Assembly: GCA_021741205.1 (NCBI GenBank) | Contig: JAIOYI010000003.1 | Span: forward strand, 62,001-126,000 | Reading direction: 5' to 3' | DNA: 64,000 nucleotides | Origin: Emcibacter sp. | Lineage (GTDB): Bacteria; Pseudomonadota; Alphaproteobacteria; Sphingomonadales; Emcibacteraceae | Shown: in pieces, positions 1-8,806 of the stretch | Layout of the letters: each line of letters opens with the position of its first letter | How positions within the stretch are numbered: the first letter of the stretch is position 1 | Notes under the pieces: generated by a model | What the model was told of the DNA's origin: nothing | The model's database searches: none | The model's input: only the letters and a program-made list of their open reading frames with translations | Translations under genes and position numbers: made by a program

Positions 1-1474
1 TCTTTGAAGGTACTCTGAAGGTTTCCGCAATGATACGCAGCGATCCGCCAACACCATCACAGGCGGCAAAATTAGCAAAACCTGCTGCTGCGCGGGCTAC
101 TTCAGTCATACCGCAGTTAACGGCTGTGGCCACATAGTCTTTTTTATCATGGGAATAACGACCGCCTGCAAGTAAAGACCATTTGGGGGCAAAATCCCAC
201 TGAGCCTGTCCATAAAGCGCATAAGATGTGGATTTATTTTCTGTGCGGGTATATTCATTACCAACAACGACTTGTCCTGTTGCTTCCGTATTTCGTTCAA
301 TTTTGAATTGTTCTATACGGTCGGTTTTTTCCGTGAAGAAATAAGCCCCTGCCACAAAACCAAAATCACCATCAAGTTCCGATGTCCAACGCAATTCCTG
401 TGAGAAGGTATCAACACTTTCATCAATAACATCATTCACGTCCATACCGTAAACGCCCGCGGCAAGATTATAACCACCGCCAAGGGGTGCGCCAACGGAC
501 GGCATTGCCCATGCGGTATCAACGGTCCGGTAAGCGGTAATCGTTGTGAATTTACCATTGTCAAAATTAATATTTCCCTGCAAACTGGTTCCGATAACTT
601 CACGTTTTGAAAAGCCTTCGATGGGAGATGCAGATGTTTGTGGGCGATTTGCACCAAGAGCTTCAGCCACACCAACATAATTAAAGTTACCGCTCACAAC
701 GGGGAAACGTCCCTGACTGTCACGGTCATCATTCAAATAATCTGCGGAAAGAACCCATTCACTCTTGTCCACGTCTAATTTTAATTGGCCACGCACAGAA
801 ACCTGATTTTCATCATTCAGATCCTTGTTCAGCAGCGTATTACGAACATAACCATCATGTCTGCGGTAATTCACAACCACTTTACCTGCAAGATTTTCGG
901 AAATCGGTCCCGTGACAAGCCCTTGAGCGCGAAAGATGCCTTCGTTACCACCTGTAACCGCAATTTTTGCCGCAAATTCATCACTAGGTTTTTGGGTCAC
1001 AACGGAAATGGCACCCCCAATGGTATTACGCCCGAAAAGCGCTCCCTGTGGGCCTTTTAAAACTTCGACACGTTCAAGATCAAACATATCAAAATTTACG
1101 CCTGCACCACGGCCAACATAGACGCCGTCAAAAAAGAGGGCAACGGAATTATCCAAACCCGCCCCATCATCAAAGGAGCCAACACCGCGCATAGAATATT
1201 GAGCCTGCCCAGGTGCAAATTCAGCATATTGCATACCAGGCACATTATTGGCAATGCCGTCCGCATCATGGATATCTGCCTTGTCAATCTGATCCATGCC
1301 CAATACGGCGACGGTAATCGGCACATCCTGCACATTGGCTGCCCGCAAGGTCGATGTCACAATAATTTCATCTATCTTTGCGTCTTTTTCGGATTCTGTT
1401 TGGGCATATGCTGGTGTGACAAACGTCAACAGAGCAACGCCAGACATCATATAACTTTTCAAACTTGCTTTCAC
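1..1474 (-). CDS. TonB-dependent receptor, N-terminal part (cut by window edge)
   Basis: Outer-membrane receptor of the TonB family; about 491 residues are visible and the C-terminal barrel runs off the left edge. I read it from a GTG start at 1474, preceded by AAAGGAG six bases upstream, which gives a Lys-containing signal peptide ending in PAYA. After it come a TonB-box-like IDEIIVTSTL, then a plug domain with the family motifs GVGSFDDGAGLDN, RVEVLKGPQGALFGRNTIGGAI, and the first barrel strands. Two ATGs 24 and 27 bases further in are less likely because they would shorten the signal peptide n-region. It lies behind, and on the same strand as, an STN-type receptor with its own sigma/anti-sigma pair. 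The two plugs are similar (both have FDDGAGLDN/NDDGAALDN stretches), so they may be paralogues. Substrate unknown. Confidence 0.9.
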   Translation of the reverse strand, partial: MKASLKSYMMSGVALLTFVTPAYAQTESEKDAKIDEIIVTSTLRAANVQDVPITVAVLGMDQIDKADIHDADGIANNVPGMQYAEFAPGQAQYSMRGVGSFDDGAGLDNSVALFFDGVYVGRGAGVNFDMFDLERVEVLKGPQGALFGRNTIGGAISVVTQKPSDEFAAKIAVTGGNEGIFRAQGLVTGPISENLAGKVVVNYRRHDGYVRNTLLNKDLNDENQVSVRGQLKLDVDKSEWVLSADYLNDDRDSQGRFPVVSGNFNYVGVAEALGANRPQTSASPIEGFSKREVIGTSLQGNINFDNGKFTTITAYRTVDTAWAMPSVGAPLGGGYNLAAGVYGMDVNDVIDESVDTFSQELRWTSELDGDFGFVAGAYFFTEKTDRIEQFKIERNTEATGQVVVGNEYTRTENKSTSYALYGQAQWDFAPKWSLLAGGRYSHDKKDYVATAVNCGMTEVARAAAGFANFAACDGVGGSLRIIAETFRVPSK

Positions 1475-1621
1475 AGTCGTCTCCTTTTCTATATTTTGTT
1501 TATAATGTTGTTATTGTATGGCGGCCTTTCTTTAATTTTGGCCGTAATACTCTATTCAACGAAGGAGATGAAAAACCCCTCAATTATTTTTTAATATTTT
1601 ATTTAAAATTTAAATAAGACA

Positions 1622-4204
1622 TTAGAAATTGAAAGTTACTGTAAGACCATAGGTGCGGGGTGTGCCAAACAGGGCATAGTCATTGCCACCTAAAACATAA
1701 AGGTGGGAAATATATTCCTTATTGAATAAGTTTTTGGCCCAGAATGCCGCCTCCCAACGATTATCAGAAGATTCATAAGCCAGTGACGCATCCACCAAAT
1801 CAAAGGCTGGTTGGATGGTGACGTCATTATCCGGCTCCCGAAAGCTTTTACCCTGATAGCGATAATCCGCCCGAAAACGAAGTCGTCCCGCATAAAAAGG
1901 TCTTTCGTAATAAAGGGCAAAATACAAGGAATGGCGGGGGGCTTGGCGCAAAATATTACCCGTAAAATCCCGCCCTGATAAATCATTGAATTTGTCATAG
2001 ACCGCATCAAGATAGGCGTAAGAGCCTGAAAACTCCAATCCGTTATAGGCCTTCACAATAAATTCTATTTCCATTCCCTTTAGGCTTGCCGAGGCCGCAT
2101 TGCTGGTTTGGAAAACGCCAAAATTCCCTTCTGTCTTAAACTGGACAACTTGCAAGTCTCGATAATTAGAATGAAAACCCACCAGATTAAGCCGTAAATG
2201 ATCATCAAACCATTGAGATTTATAGCCAAGCTCAAAATTCCAAACCGATTCTGGATCAATGGTTCTTTGAGCAAGGTCTAGGGTGGCGGGGGCCCCCTGA
2301 AACCCGCCGCTTTTATAACCCCTCGTGATACTTCCATACCACATAGCGTCATTATTCTGTTGCCATGAAAGAACTAAATTTGGTGAAAAATCCGTCCAGC
2401 TTCCCTTGTTTTGCAAACTAAAATTTTCAAGCAATATCGTCCTATCCCCATTGGTGATATTCTGCTGATCCATTTTTTTGTTTTCATAAGTCAATCGTGA
2501 ACCAAGGGTAAAATTTAATTTTTCGGTTAAGGCATAGGTGGCCTCCCCAAAGATTGCAAAACTGTTGGTTTTATTATTCTGGTCTGTGCTTGAACGCAGT
2601 TTAGGAAAAATAAAATTTTCAATACGGTGCGTATGCTCAAAAAGATAATAAAGCCCCACAACATATTTTAACCGTTCCTCATCGGGAGAAATCCAACGTA
2701 ATTCCTGAGAAAACTGATCCTGTTTTTCATTAACATTTGAATTCACCTTCTGATCGGTCACAGAAGAGGGAAGACCTGTTGAATCCTCTAGCCAAGAAAA
2801 ATCCGTTTTGCGATAAGCCGTAATGAAAAGAATTTTTCCGTAATCTTCTTCCATGCTCACCCGACTGCTTAACCCCCAAATAGTGCGATCCGTAAAACCT
2901 TGATCGCTATTAATCGCATTTCTCACATTGCCGCCAAGATTATTAAAGATATCCGTGGGTAAAGCACTCTGCCCATTGGGCATACCATCAGGCCTCAAAA
3001 GTCGTACGGGAACACGCCCAATCACCGGAATACGCCCCGTGCTTTCCAAATTATCATGGCTATAATCCCCATTAATATCTATTTGCAAACTATCACTGAC
3101 CAGAGCGAGAAGCTTTCCCCGTGCAGACCATGTATTTTCATCATTCTGCTTAATATCTGGCAAAAAGATATTTTTCTGCCAACCGTCTCTCTTTCGGGAA
3201 TGAAAGGCGAGCCTACCGAGTATCTTATCCTTTACGATCGGCCCGCTTATCATGGAACGCACATCTAGCCTGTTCATATTGCCAACCGTTGATTCTAAGC
3301 TGCCTGAAAATTGTTCAGAAGGATTTTTACTGGTTACATTTATGGCACCACCAATCGCATTCTTTCCATATAGAGTTCCCTGAGGTCCCCGAATAATTTC
3401 GATCTGTTCAAGGTCATAAAAATTCATGCTAATGGCTGTAATACGCCCCACATAAACATCATCTATAAACATGACAATGGAATTATCAAGCGCTGCCCCA
3501 TCATCATTTGATCCCACACCGCGTACATGTATGGTGGGCTGTCCGATGCTGAAACTTGCCACCGTCATTCCCGGAACGCGGGTGCCCACATCTTCGAGGC
3601 CGTGAATTCGGGCCTCACGGATCAAGGGTGGCTTTATAACAGACACCGCAACAGGTACTTTCTGCATATTACTATGACGGCGAAGTGAGGTCACAACCAC
3701 CTCATCAATGGCAGAAAATGCCCCAAGCGAATTTATATCTTCCTCTTTTTCCTCAACTATCTCTGCGGGATTGGGCGATGTTGAATGATTGGGCGGCGGC
3801 TCTTTATAAAGATCTTCTGAGACAGAAATCGTCTTTGCATCAATGTAATCAAAGCCAAGTTTTGTGTTTTTGAGCAACAGAGATAAAGCATCACGGGGAT
3901 ACATATAGCCGTGCAACATTATAGATGTTTTATTTTCAGTATCTTTTTTTCGCACCAAAAGGGAGAGATTAGCCTGTTCCCCAAAGATCAAAAGTGCCGC
4001 CGATAAAGGCTGTGCCGCTATATTAAAATTTTTCTTATTTTCCTTGGAATGAAGAAAAGATTGGCCGTAGCCATTCTCACCCATGGGCCAAATGAAAGCC
4101 ACGGCAAAGCATAAACATCCTATAATTTTTAAAGCCCGAAGCTTTAAAAAAAAATTCCCCGTTGCCCTAACTATAGGAAAAATATCGACAAAATCTTGTC
4201 GCAA
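1622..4204 (-). CDS. TonB-dependent receptor with STN signalling domain (FecA-like transducer)
   Basis: Outer-membrane transducer, 860 aa. Read from a TTG start at 4204 with GGGAGG nine bases upstream. A hydrophobic signal segment (about residues 28-48) is followed by an STN domain (about 57-125, beginning FNIAAQPLSAALLIFGEQ). The STN domain is the periplasmic signalling domain that contacts a FecR-type anti-sigma factor. A TonB-box-like IDEVVVTSL, a plug with RGPQGTLYGKNAIGGAI, and a beta-barrel ending in an aromatic NF follow. Its neighbours upstream on the same strand are FecR- and FecI-like genes, the standard arrangement for cell-surface signalling. In known systems ligand binding outside releases the sigma factor, which transcribes the receptor. 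Substrate (siderophore, haem, or an organic compound) cannot be told from sequence. Confidence 0.93.
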   Translation of the reverse strand: MRQDFVDIFPIVRATGNFFLKLRALKIIGCLCFAVAFIWPMGENGYGQSFLHSKENKKNFNIAAQPLSAALLIFGEQANLSLLVRKKDTENKTSIMLHGYMYPRDALSLLLKNTKLGFDYIDAKTISVSEDLYKEPPPNHSTSPNPAEIVEEKEEDINSLGAFSAIDEVVVTSLRRHSNMQKVPVAVSVIKPPLIREARIHGLEDVGTRVPGMTVASFSIGQPTIHVRGVGSNDDGAALDNSIVMFIDDVYVGRITAISMNFYDLEQIEIIRGPQGTLYGKNAIGGAINVTSKNPSEQFSGSLESTVGNMNRLDVRSMISGPIVKDKILGRLAFHSRKRDGWQKNIFLPDIKQNDENTWSARGKLLALVSDSLQIDINGDYSHDNLESTGRIPVIGRVPVRLLRPDGMPNGQSALPTDIFNNLGGNVRNAINSDQGFTDRTIWGLSSRVSMEEDYGKILFITAYRKTDFSWLEDSTGLPSSVTDQKVNSNVNEKQDQFSQELRWISPDEERLKYVVGLYYLFEHTHRIENFIFPKLRSSTDQNNKTNSFAIFGEATYALTEKLNFTLGSRLTYENKKMDQQNITNGDRTILLENFSLQNKGSWTDFSPNLVLSWQQNNDAMWYGSITRGYKSGGFQGAPATLDLAQRTIDPESVWNFELGYKSQWFDDHLRLNLVGFHSNYRDLQVVQFKTEGNFGVFQTSNAASASLKGMEIEFIVKAYNGLEFSGSYAYLDAVYDKFNDLSGRDFTGNILRQAPRHSLYFALYYERPFYAGRLRFRADYRYQGKSFREPDNDVTIQPAFDLVDASLAYESSDNRWEAAFWAKNLFNKEYISHLYVLGGNDYALFGTPRTYGLTVTFNF

Positions 4205-4273
4205 TTTCCAGAACCTCCCATAAGGTTTGTTTTATTGTTATAAATATTACGGTATCCACTAATGTTATTAGCG

Positions 4274-4297
4274 GCACAATTTTTATAGCACAATTTT
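4274..4297 (-). repeat. Tandem direct repeat in the fecR-receptor gap
   Basis: The ten bases GCACAATTTT occur twice, at 4274-4283 and 4288-4297 (period 14), in the 91-bp gap before the STN receptor. Read on the minus strand this is AAAATTGTGC twice. Candidate promoter or sigma-factor recognition element for the receptor; no further support. Confidence 0.35.
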
Positions 4298-5300
4298 ATT
4301 TATTGGGATAGAGATAGATAATATCTTTGGATATGGGGCGAGCGCTTACGTTAAAGGCAGTTTCAATCGCTTTTAAAGTTGTGGTGCGGTCTTCGACTTT
4401 TAATATGGCCACAATTTCAATATCATTTAAGACAGGGTCTCCGATACGAATTTCACCATCATAATAACGATTAATGTCTGTAATCAATGTTTTGAAACTT
4501 TCCCCGTTATAAACAAGTTTCCGATCACGCCATGAAAGCACGGCGGCACTGTCTGTGGGCAAGGCCACATTTTCTTTTTCTTTGTTTCCAAGGCTAAATT
4601 TTTGGTCAACAATAAGAGTTGCATCAAGATTTTTTGTGGTGACGTTATCTTTGATTTTGCCGAAATCCACGACACCGACTTTACCTTCTAACACCGTTAC
4701 ATCACTGTAATCTCCTTGACGACGAATATTGAATTTCGTCCCAAGAACCCGAACCAAGCCCCCTTCTGTTTCCACAAAAAACGGACGAGCCTTATCTTTT
4801 GCAACGTCAAAATAAACCTCACCCTGTTTTAAATAAACAATACGTTTGTCATCCTGAAGATCAATACGAACTTCTGAATTGGTATTCAAAACCAAATGAG
4901 ACCCATCATCAAGAACAAGATCGGCCAATTCCCCTATACGGGTGGAGTGGCTTTCCATCCAAAGCGTAGGCCCAAACTTAAGGCTAAGGCCGCTTATGAT
5001 CAAAAATGCAAGAGAGGCCGCAATCAGGGTGGGATACCAACGTCTATTTACTTTGGCCGCCTTTTTCTCACCTTGTAGCGCATGATCCGAAAGAAATGTC
5101 ATAGATTTTTTTTCAAGCTTTTCAGAAAAACCATCCCAAAAGCCCCCAATGTCAACATAAGCCGCCTGATGTTTTACACTTTGACTTATCCACGCAATGA
5201 AACCTGCCATACGTTCTTCCGATATATCTTCGGCACGCATAAGCACAAACCACTCTGTGGCCTCATCCAGTAGGTAATCGTCTAAAATATGTTCACTCAT
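4296..5300 (-). CDS. FecR-family anti-sigma factor
   Basis: Inner-membrane anti-sigma regulator, 334 aa. The N-terminal cytoplasmic part (about 1-90) has the DUF4880-type sequence with EATEWFVLMRAEDISEE and FIAWISQS. A single membrane segment lies near residues 91-108. The periplasmic FecR domain follows (about 120-220, LVLDDGSHLVLNTNSEVRID and GEVYFDVAKDKARPFFVETE). The C-terminal domain (about 255-334, NDIEIVAILKVEDRTTTLKAIETAF) resembles the STN-like fold that pairs with the receptor. It sits between the sigma gene and the STN receptor. In known systems it holds the sigma factor inactive until the receptor signals. Confidence 0.93.
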   Translation of the reverse strand: MSEHILDDYLLDEATEWFVLMRAEDISEERMAGFIAWISQSVKHQAAYVDIGGFWDGFSEKLEKKSMTFLSDHALQGEKKAAKVNRRWYPTLIAASLAFLIISGLSLKFGPTLWMESHSTRIGELADLVLDDGSHLVLNTNSEVRIDLQDDKRIVYLKQGEVYFDVAKDKARPFFVETEGGLVRVLGTKFNIRRQGDYSDVTVLEGKVGVVDFGKIKDNVTTKNLDATLIVDQKFSLGNKEKENVALPTDSAAVLSWRDRKLVYNGESFKTLITDINRYYDGEIRIGDPVLNDIEIVAILKVEDRTTTLKAIETAFNVSARPISKDIIYLYPNK

Positions 5301-5363
5301 CTCTATTATCTTTACTGTGTTCTTAACCTTCTAAACGATTCACACATCATATTCCTCAGTTTT

Positions 5364-5882
5364 TTATTTTTTTATTCTGCGTCTTAATAGCTTCAGCGCT
5401 TGTATGATGTATTTTTCCACCATGCTCACTGATATTTTTAGGTCTTTTGCAATCTCACTATATTTCATATTGTGCACCCTATGCATCACAAAGCTTCTGC
5501 GGCATTTTTCAGGCAATTCATCAAGCAAACTGTAAATAACATCAAGTTCTTGCTTGGCAGAGAGATGTCGATCAGCAGGGATAGTGTGCGACCCGCTAGC
5601 AAAATCTGTAACAATGCCTGCGGATATTTCCCGAATATATTGGGTATGATGTTGATCTTTCCGCTTGCGATCTATCACGATATTGATTGCCGTCCTATAT
5701 AAATAAGCCCTAGGATTTTCCATATCGTCCAGACCATCCCGATCCATTAATTTCTGAAAAGCTTCCTGCAAGACTTCATGAGCATCCGCCGTATTCTTCG
5801 TCTTTTGCATCAGAAATCTGAGAAAACCCTCATGATTATCCTGATACATCCGTTCAAGGAATGATTGATGTTTTTTTTCCAT
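5364..5882 (-). CDS. ECF sigma factor, FecI-like
   Basis: RNA polymerase sigma factor of the extracytoplasmic-function group, 172 aa from my preferred start at 5882 (ATG, with AGAGG four bases upstream). A start at 5924 would add 14 residues but has no ribosome-binding site. Region 2 (about 8-75) contains EVLQEAFQKLMDRD and NPRAYLYRTAINIVIDRKR. Region 4 (about 110-165) contains LDELPEKCRRSFVMHRV and YSEIAKDLKISVSMVEKYI, a helix-turn-helix for the -35 element. It heads the sigma/anti-sigma/receptor set on the minus strand and is divergent from the dehydrogenase/hydratase gene across a 147-bp gap. Confidence 0.93.
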   Translation of the reverse strand: MEKKHQSFLERMYQDNHEGFLRFLMQKTKNTADAHEVLQEAFQKLMDRDGLDDMENPRAYLYRTAINIVIDRKRKDQHHTQYIREISAGIVTDFASGSHTIPADRHLSAKQELDVIYSLLDELPEKCRRSFVMHRVHNMKYSEIAKDLKISVSMVEKYIIQALKLLRRRIKK

Positions 5883-5956
5883 AATGCCTCTGGTGAGTGG
5901 ATTTATCATAAGATACTTCATCATTCATAATTTTCAAAGCATATTCATGGTAAGGC

Positions 5957-5985
5957 TTGATAAAATTCTACGTTAGTGTAGAATT
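5957..5985 (+). promoter_or_regulatory. Promoter with an overlapping palindromic operator
   Basis: A -35-like TTGATA (5957-5962) and a -10-like TAGAAT (5979-5984) are 16 bp apart. Exactly over the spacer and -10 lies a perfect inverted repeat AATTCTAC-gttagt-GTAGAATT (5964-5971 and 5978-5985). A dyad placed there should block polymerase. The nearest candidate repressor is the TetR-family gene convergent with the downstream dehydrogenase gene. That pairing is inference. Confidence 0.6.
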
Positions 5986-6029
5986 ATAACCTATTAAGAT
6001 TTGAAGAATTCACCACAAGGATATTATTT

Positions 6030-8060
6030 ATGACACAAAATACCGCTCACAATCCTATCTTGCTTAATGTTGATCCTACAATACCCCACATAATGCCAAA
6101 ATCCATCGCCATTATCGGGGCAGGAACCATAGGACCAGATATTGGTTATTACCTCAAAAGTGCCATGAGTGACCTTACGCTTATTTTAATTGATATTAAT
6201 CCAGATGCCCTGACCCGTGCGCGGGATCGTATTGATGCCTATGTGGAAAAGGGATTAAAACGAGGCAAATTATCAGAGGCACAGGCGCAAAGCGTCCGCA
6301 AAAATCTTATCACCTCCACCGATTATGCTATGCTCAAGGATTGTGATTGGGTCTTGGAGGCTGCCACCGAGAATCTTGAGCTGAAACGAAAAATATTCTC
6401 AAAAATCGAGGAAAATATCCGTCCTGATGCCCTCATCACCTCTAACACAAGCTCTCTTCCTGCGGAACGGCTTTTTTCCCATTTAAAACATCCTGAGCGG
6501 GCGACGGTCACCCATTTCTTTGCCCCCGCCTTCCAAAATCCCGTGGTCGAGGTTATTGACTGGCCCCAGGTAGACCCCAAAGTGACGGATTATCTGCGCT
6601 GGTTTTTTGGTATAACGGGTAAGGTTCCCATGGTAACCTCTGATGCGGTCTGTTTTATGCTGGACCGAATTTTTGATAATTGGTGTAACGAGGCCGCCCT
6701 TATGCTGGATATTGCAAGCCCCGCTGAAATTGACAGCGTGGCCATGGAACTTGTTCATGCAGGGCCTTTCTTTGTTCTGAATTTAGCCAACGGCAACCCC
6801 ATCATTGTGGAGACAAATACGGTACAAGCCGCCGACGAAGGAGATCATTACACACCCGCAACAATATTTGACAGCGTTGATAAATGGGAAACAAATCCCC
6901 CTGGTTCACCCTGTCCCGTCGATCCCGAAACCGCCAAAATCATTCGGGATCGTTTGCTTGGCATTCTCTTTTCTCAAAGCGTCGATATTTTAGACCGTGC
7001 CATTGGATCGCCCGCTGATCTAGATCTTGGCTGTTGTCTTGCCTTTGCCTTTAAGAAAGGCCCGCTTGAGCTTATGAAAGAATACGGCGATCAAGAGGTT
7101 GACCGCATATTTAAAGCATTTGCTGCCTATAAACCTGCTATGCCACAACCCAAAAAGCCGATTTCGGATTATATGAATTTTTACCGCTATATTTTGGTGG
7201 ATGATGTTGAGGGCGCCAAAGTAATTACTTTGCGCAGGCCAGAGGCCATGAATGCGCTGCACGATCAAATGACCGATGAAATTTTAGCCGTTATTCAAGA
7301 ATATGAAAATGACCCTGCCGTTACGGGCTTTGTCATCACAGGATACGGTACATCCGCCTTCTGTGCGGGGGCGGATATTGGAAAATTCCCCTCCATGCTT
7401 GGCGATAAAGCCGCAAGCATTGACTATGCAAGGGGCTGTTCAAGGCTACTCGTCCATTTGGATCATTGCAAAAAACCTGTTGTTGCGGCCTTAAACGGAC
7501 TTGCCCTTGGTGGCGGACTAGAGCTTGCCACCCGCTGTCAGTCGCTTGTGGCCATAAATCGTGCTTGGATGCAACTGCCCGAAGTGACCCTTGGTATTGT
7601 GCCTGGTATCGGTGCCATGGTTATCCCCTATCGCCGCTGGCCAAACGGTGCGACCACTTTTAATGCCATGCTCATGCGGGCAGAAAAGCTTAGCGCAAAG
7701 AAAGCTCATGACATGGGTATGATTGCAACGCTTGTCTCAAAGCATGAGGATTTAATTCCAGCGGCTCTTGAACAGATAAAAATATTACAAGGAACACCTC
7801 ATAAGATCACCGATAATCCCATCAACCTTGAGGCTTTTGAAACAAATGACGGAACGTCCGTAACGGGACAAATTTTAAGCCGCAAGATCATTTCCATCAT
7901 TGAAACCGCAGTAAGAGATGCTGCCAAGGCTCCCTCTCTTACGGAGGCTTTGGAAATCGGCTATACGGCCTTTGGCGATAGTGCCTGCACCAAGGCCGCT
8001 AAGGAAGGTATTTCAGCCTTTCAGGAGAGGCGCAAAGCAGATTTTAGCATAACAGGATAA
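6030..8060 (+). CDS. 3-hydroxyacyl-CoA dehydrogenase / enoyl-CoA hydratase fusion
   Basis: Bifunctional beta-oxidation enzyme, 676 aa: hydrates an enoyl-CoA and oxidises the 3-hydroxyacyl-CoA with NAD. The domains are in the opposite order to FadB. An NAD-binding domain comes first (GAGTIG at about 30-35, THFFAPAF near 160), then the 3HCDH C-terminal domain. A crotonase domain follows from about 395 (FCAGADIGKF, NGLALGGGLELATRC, LPEVTLGIVPGIGA). The same order is known from crotonyl-CoA hydratase/3-hydroxybutyryl-CoA dehydrogenase of thermophilic archaea. The usual HFFNP motif reads HFFAP here. AAGGA lies eight bases before the ATG. It is convergent with the tetR gene two bases downstream. 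Palindrome-controlled promoter just upstream. Substrate chain length unknown. Confidence 0.9.
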   Translation: MTQNTAHNPILLNVDPTIPHIMPKSIAIIGAGTIGPDIGYYLKSAMSDLTLILIDINPDALTRARDRIDAYVEKGLKRGKLSEAQAQSVRKNLITSTDYAMLKDCDWVLEAATENLELKRKIFSKIEENIRPDALITSNTSSLPAERLFSHLKHPERATVTHFFAPAFQNPVVEVIDWPQVDPKVTDYLRWFFGITGKVPMVTSDAVCFMLDRIFDNWCNEAALMLDIASPAEIDSVAMELVHAGPFFVLNLANGNPIIVETNTVQAADEGDHYTPATIFDSVDKWETNPPGSPCPVDPETAKIIRDRLLGILFSQSVDILDRAIGSPADLDLGCCLAFAFKKGPLELMKEYGDQEVDRIFKAFAAYKPAMPQPKKPISDYMNFYRYILVDDVEGAKVITLRRPEAMNALHDQMTDEILAVIQEYENDPAVTGFVITGYGTSAFCAGADIGKFPSMLGDKAASIDYARGCSRLLVHLDHCKKPVVAALNGLALGGGLELATRCQSLVAINRAWMQLPEVTLGIVPGIGAMVIPYRRWPNGATTFNAMLMRAEKLSAKKAHDMGMIATLVSKHEDLIPAALEQIKILQGTPHKITDNPINLEAFETNDGTSVTGQILSRKIISIIETAVRDAAKAPSLTEALEIGYTAFGDSACTKAAKEGISAFQERRKADFSITG

Positions 8061-8062
8061 GA

Positions 8063-8650
8063 TTATTTTTGTTTAACAATCCCGTCTAAGATGATATCCC
8101 CGTAATGTTTGCCGATATCATTTAAAGATAACCCACCGTCTGGCTGATACCAGCCAGACAGGCTGTTACACAGCCCCAATATTGAATAGGTCATCATTTT
8201 TGGCGATATATTACGGCTTATAACACCCTGCTCTGATCCCTTATCAATCAAGTTAATCCAAATATTTTCATAAGATTTAAACATATCCCGCAAATGAATA
8301 AATTTCTGTTCTATATCATCCTTGCTGTTTTTTCGGATCGCCATCGCCATATGCAGATAACTTGGATTAAAATGTTGAAGATGATTTTCTATGCCCTGCC
8401 TTATGGCGGTCTCTAAGTCAGTCTGTGTCCCCACAATATCACTAAATTTATCCATGACATTAGCTATTTGAGGTTCAATAATATCGTAAAGCAGGTCGTA
8501 TTTACCGGGATAATAATAATAGAGCGATTCCCGTTTTATCCCGACCGCTTCTGCAATTTCCTCTAACGTGACCGCAGAAAAGCCCTTTTCTGTAAAAAGC
8601 CTGCTTGCCTGCGATAGAATTAAATCCCGCCGTTTAAATTTTTTTGTCAT
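8063..8650 (-). CDS. TetR/AcrR-family transcriptional regulator
   Basis: DNA-binding repressor-type regulator, 195 aa. The N-terminal helix-turn-helix (about 8-55) reads ILSQASRLFTEKGFSAVTLEEIAEAVGIKRESLYYYYPGKYDLLY, a textbook TetR_N domain. The remainder is a helical ligand-binding domain. It is tail-to-tail with the dehydrogenase/hydratase fusion and divergent from an alpha/beta hydrolase. Fatty-acid or acyl-CoA-responsive TetR proteins often sit beside such genes. The palindrome in the fusion's promoter is a plausible operator (inference). Its own upstream region holds the octamer GACCATAA twice, 16 bp apart, near 8683 and 8699, but not the same dyad. Confidence 0.92.
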   Translation of the reverse strand: MTKKFKRRDLILSQASRLFTEKGFSAVTLEEIAEAVGIKRESLYYYYPGKYDLLYDIIEPQIANVMDKFSDIVGTQTDLETAIRQGIENHLQHFNPSYLHMAMAIRKNSKDDIEQKFIHLRDMFKSYENIWINLIDKGSEQGVISRNISPKMMTYSILGLCNSLSGWYQPDGGLSLNDIGKHYGDIILDGIVKQK

Positions 8651-8806
8651 AGGCTACATCTGTTGTTATTTTTTTATGTTTAGACCATAATCTTTTCTGA
8701 CCATAAATCCAATAATCAATTGATAATAGACAAGAGCCATCTGACTTGCTAAACCCCTTACGAGGCATCATACGATGAAATTTTATCAAAAATTTGGAAT
8801 ATTAAT

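Noticed and set aside
1199-1594. Plus-strand open frame of 131 codons
   Set aside because: Antisense to the signal peptide and plug of the first TonB receptor and its promoter; no protein-like features.
1599-1617. AT-rich inverted repeat TTATTTAAA-A-TTTAAATAA
   Set aside because: Made only of A and T in an AT-rich gap; chance cannot be excluded and no U-tract geometry supports a terminator.
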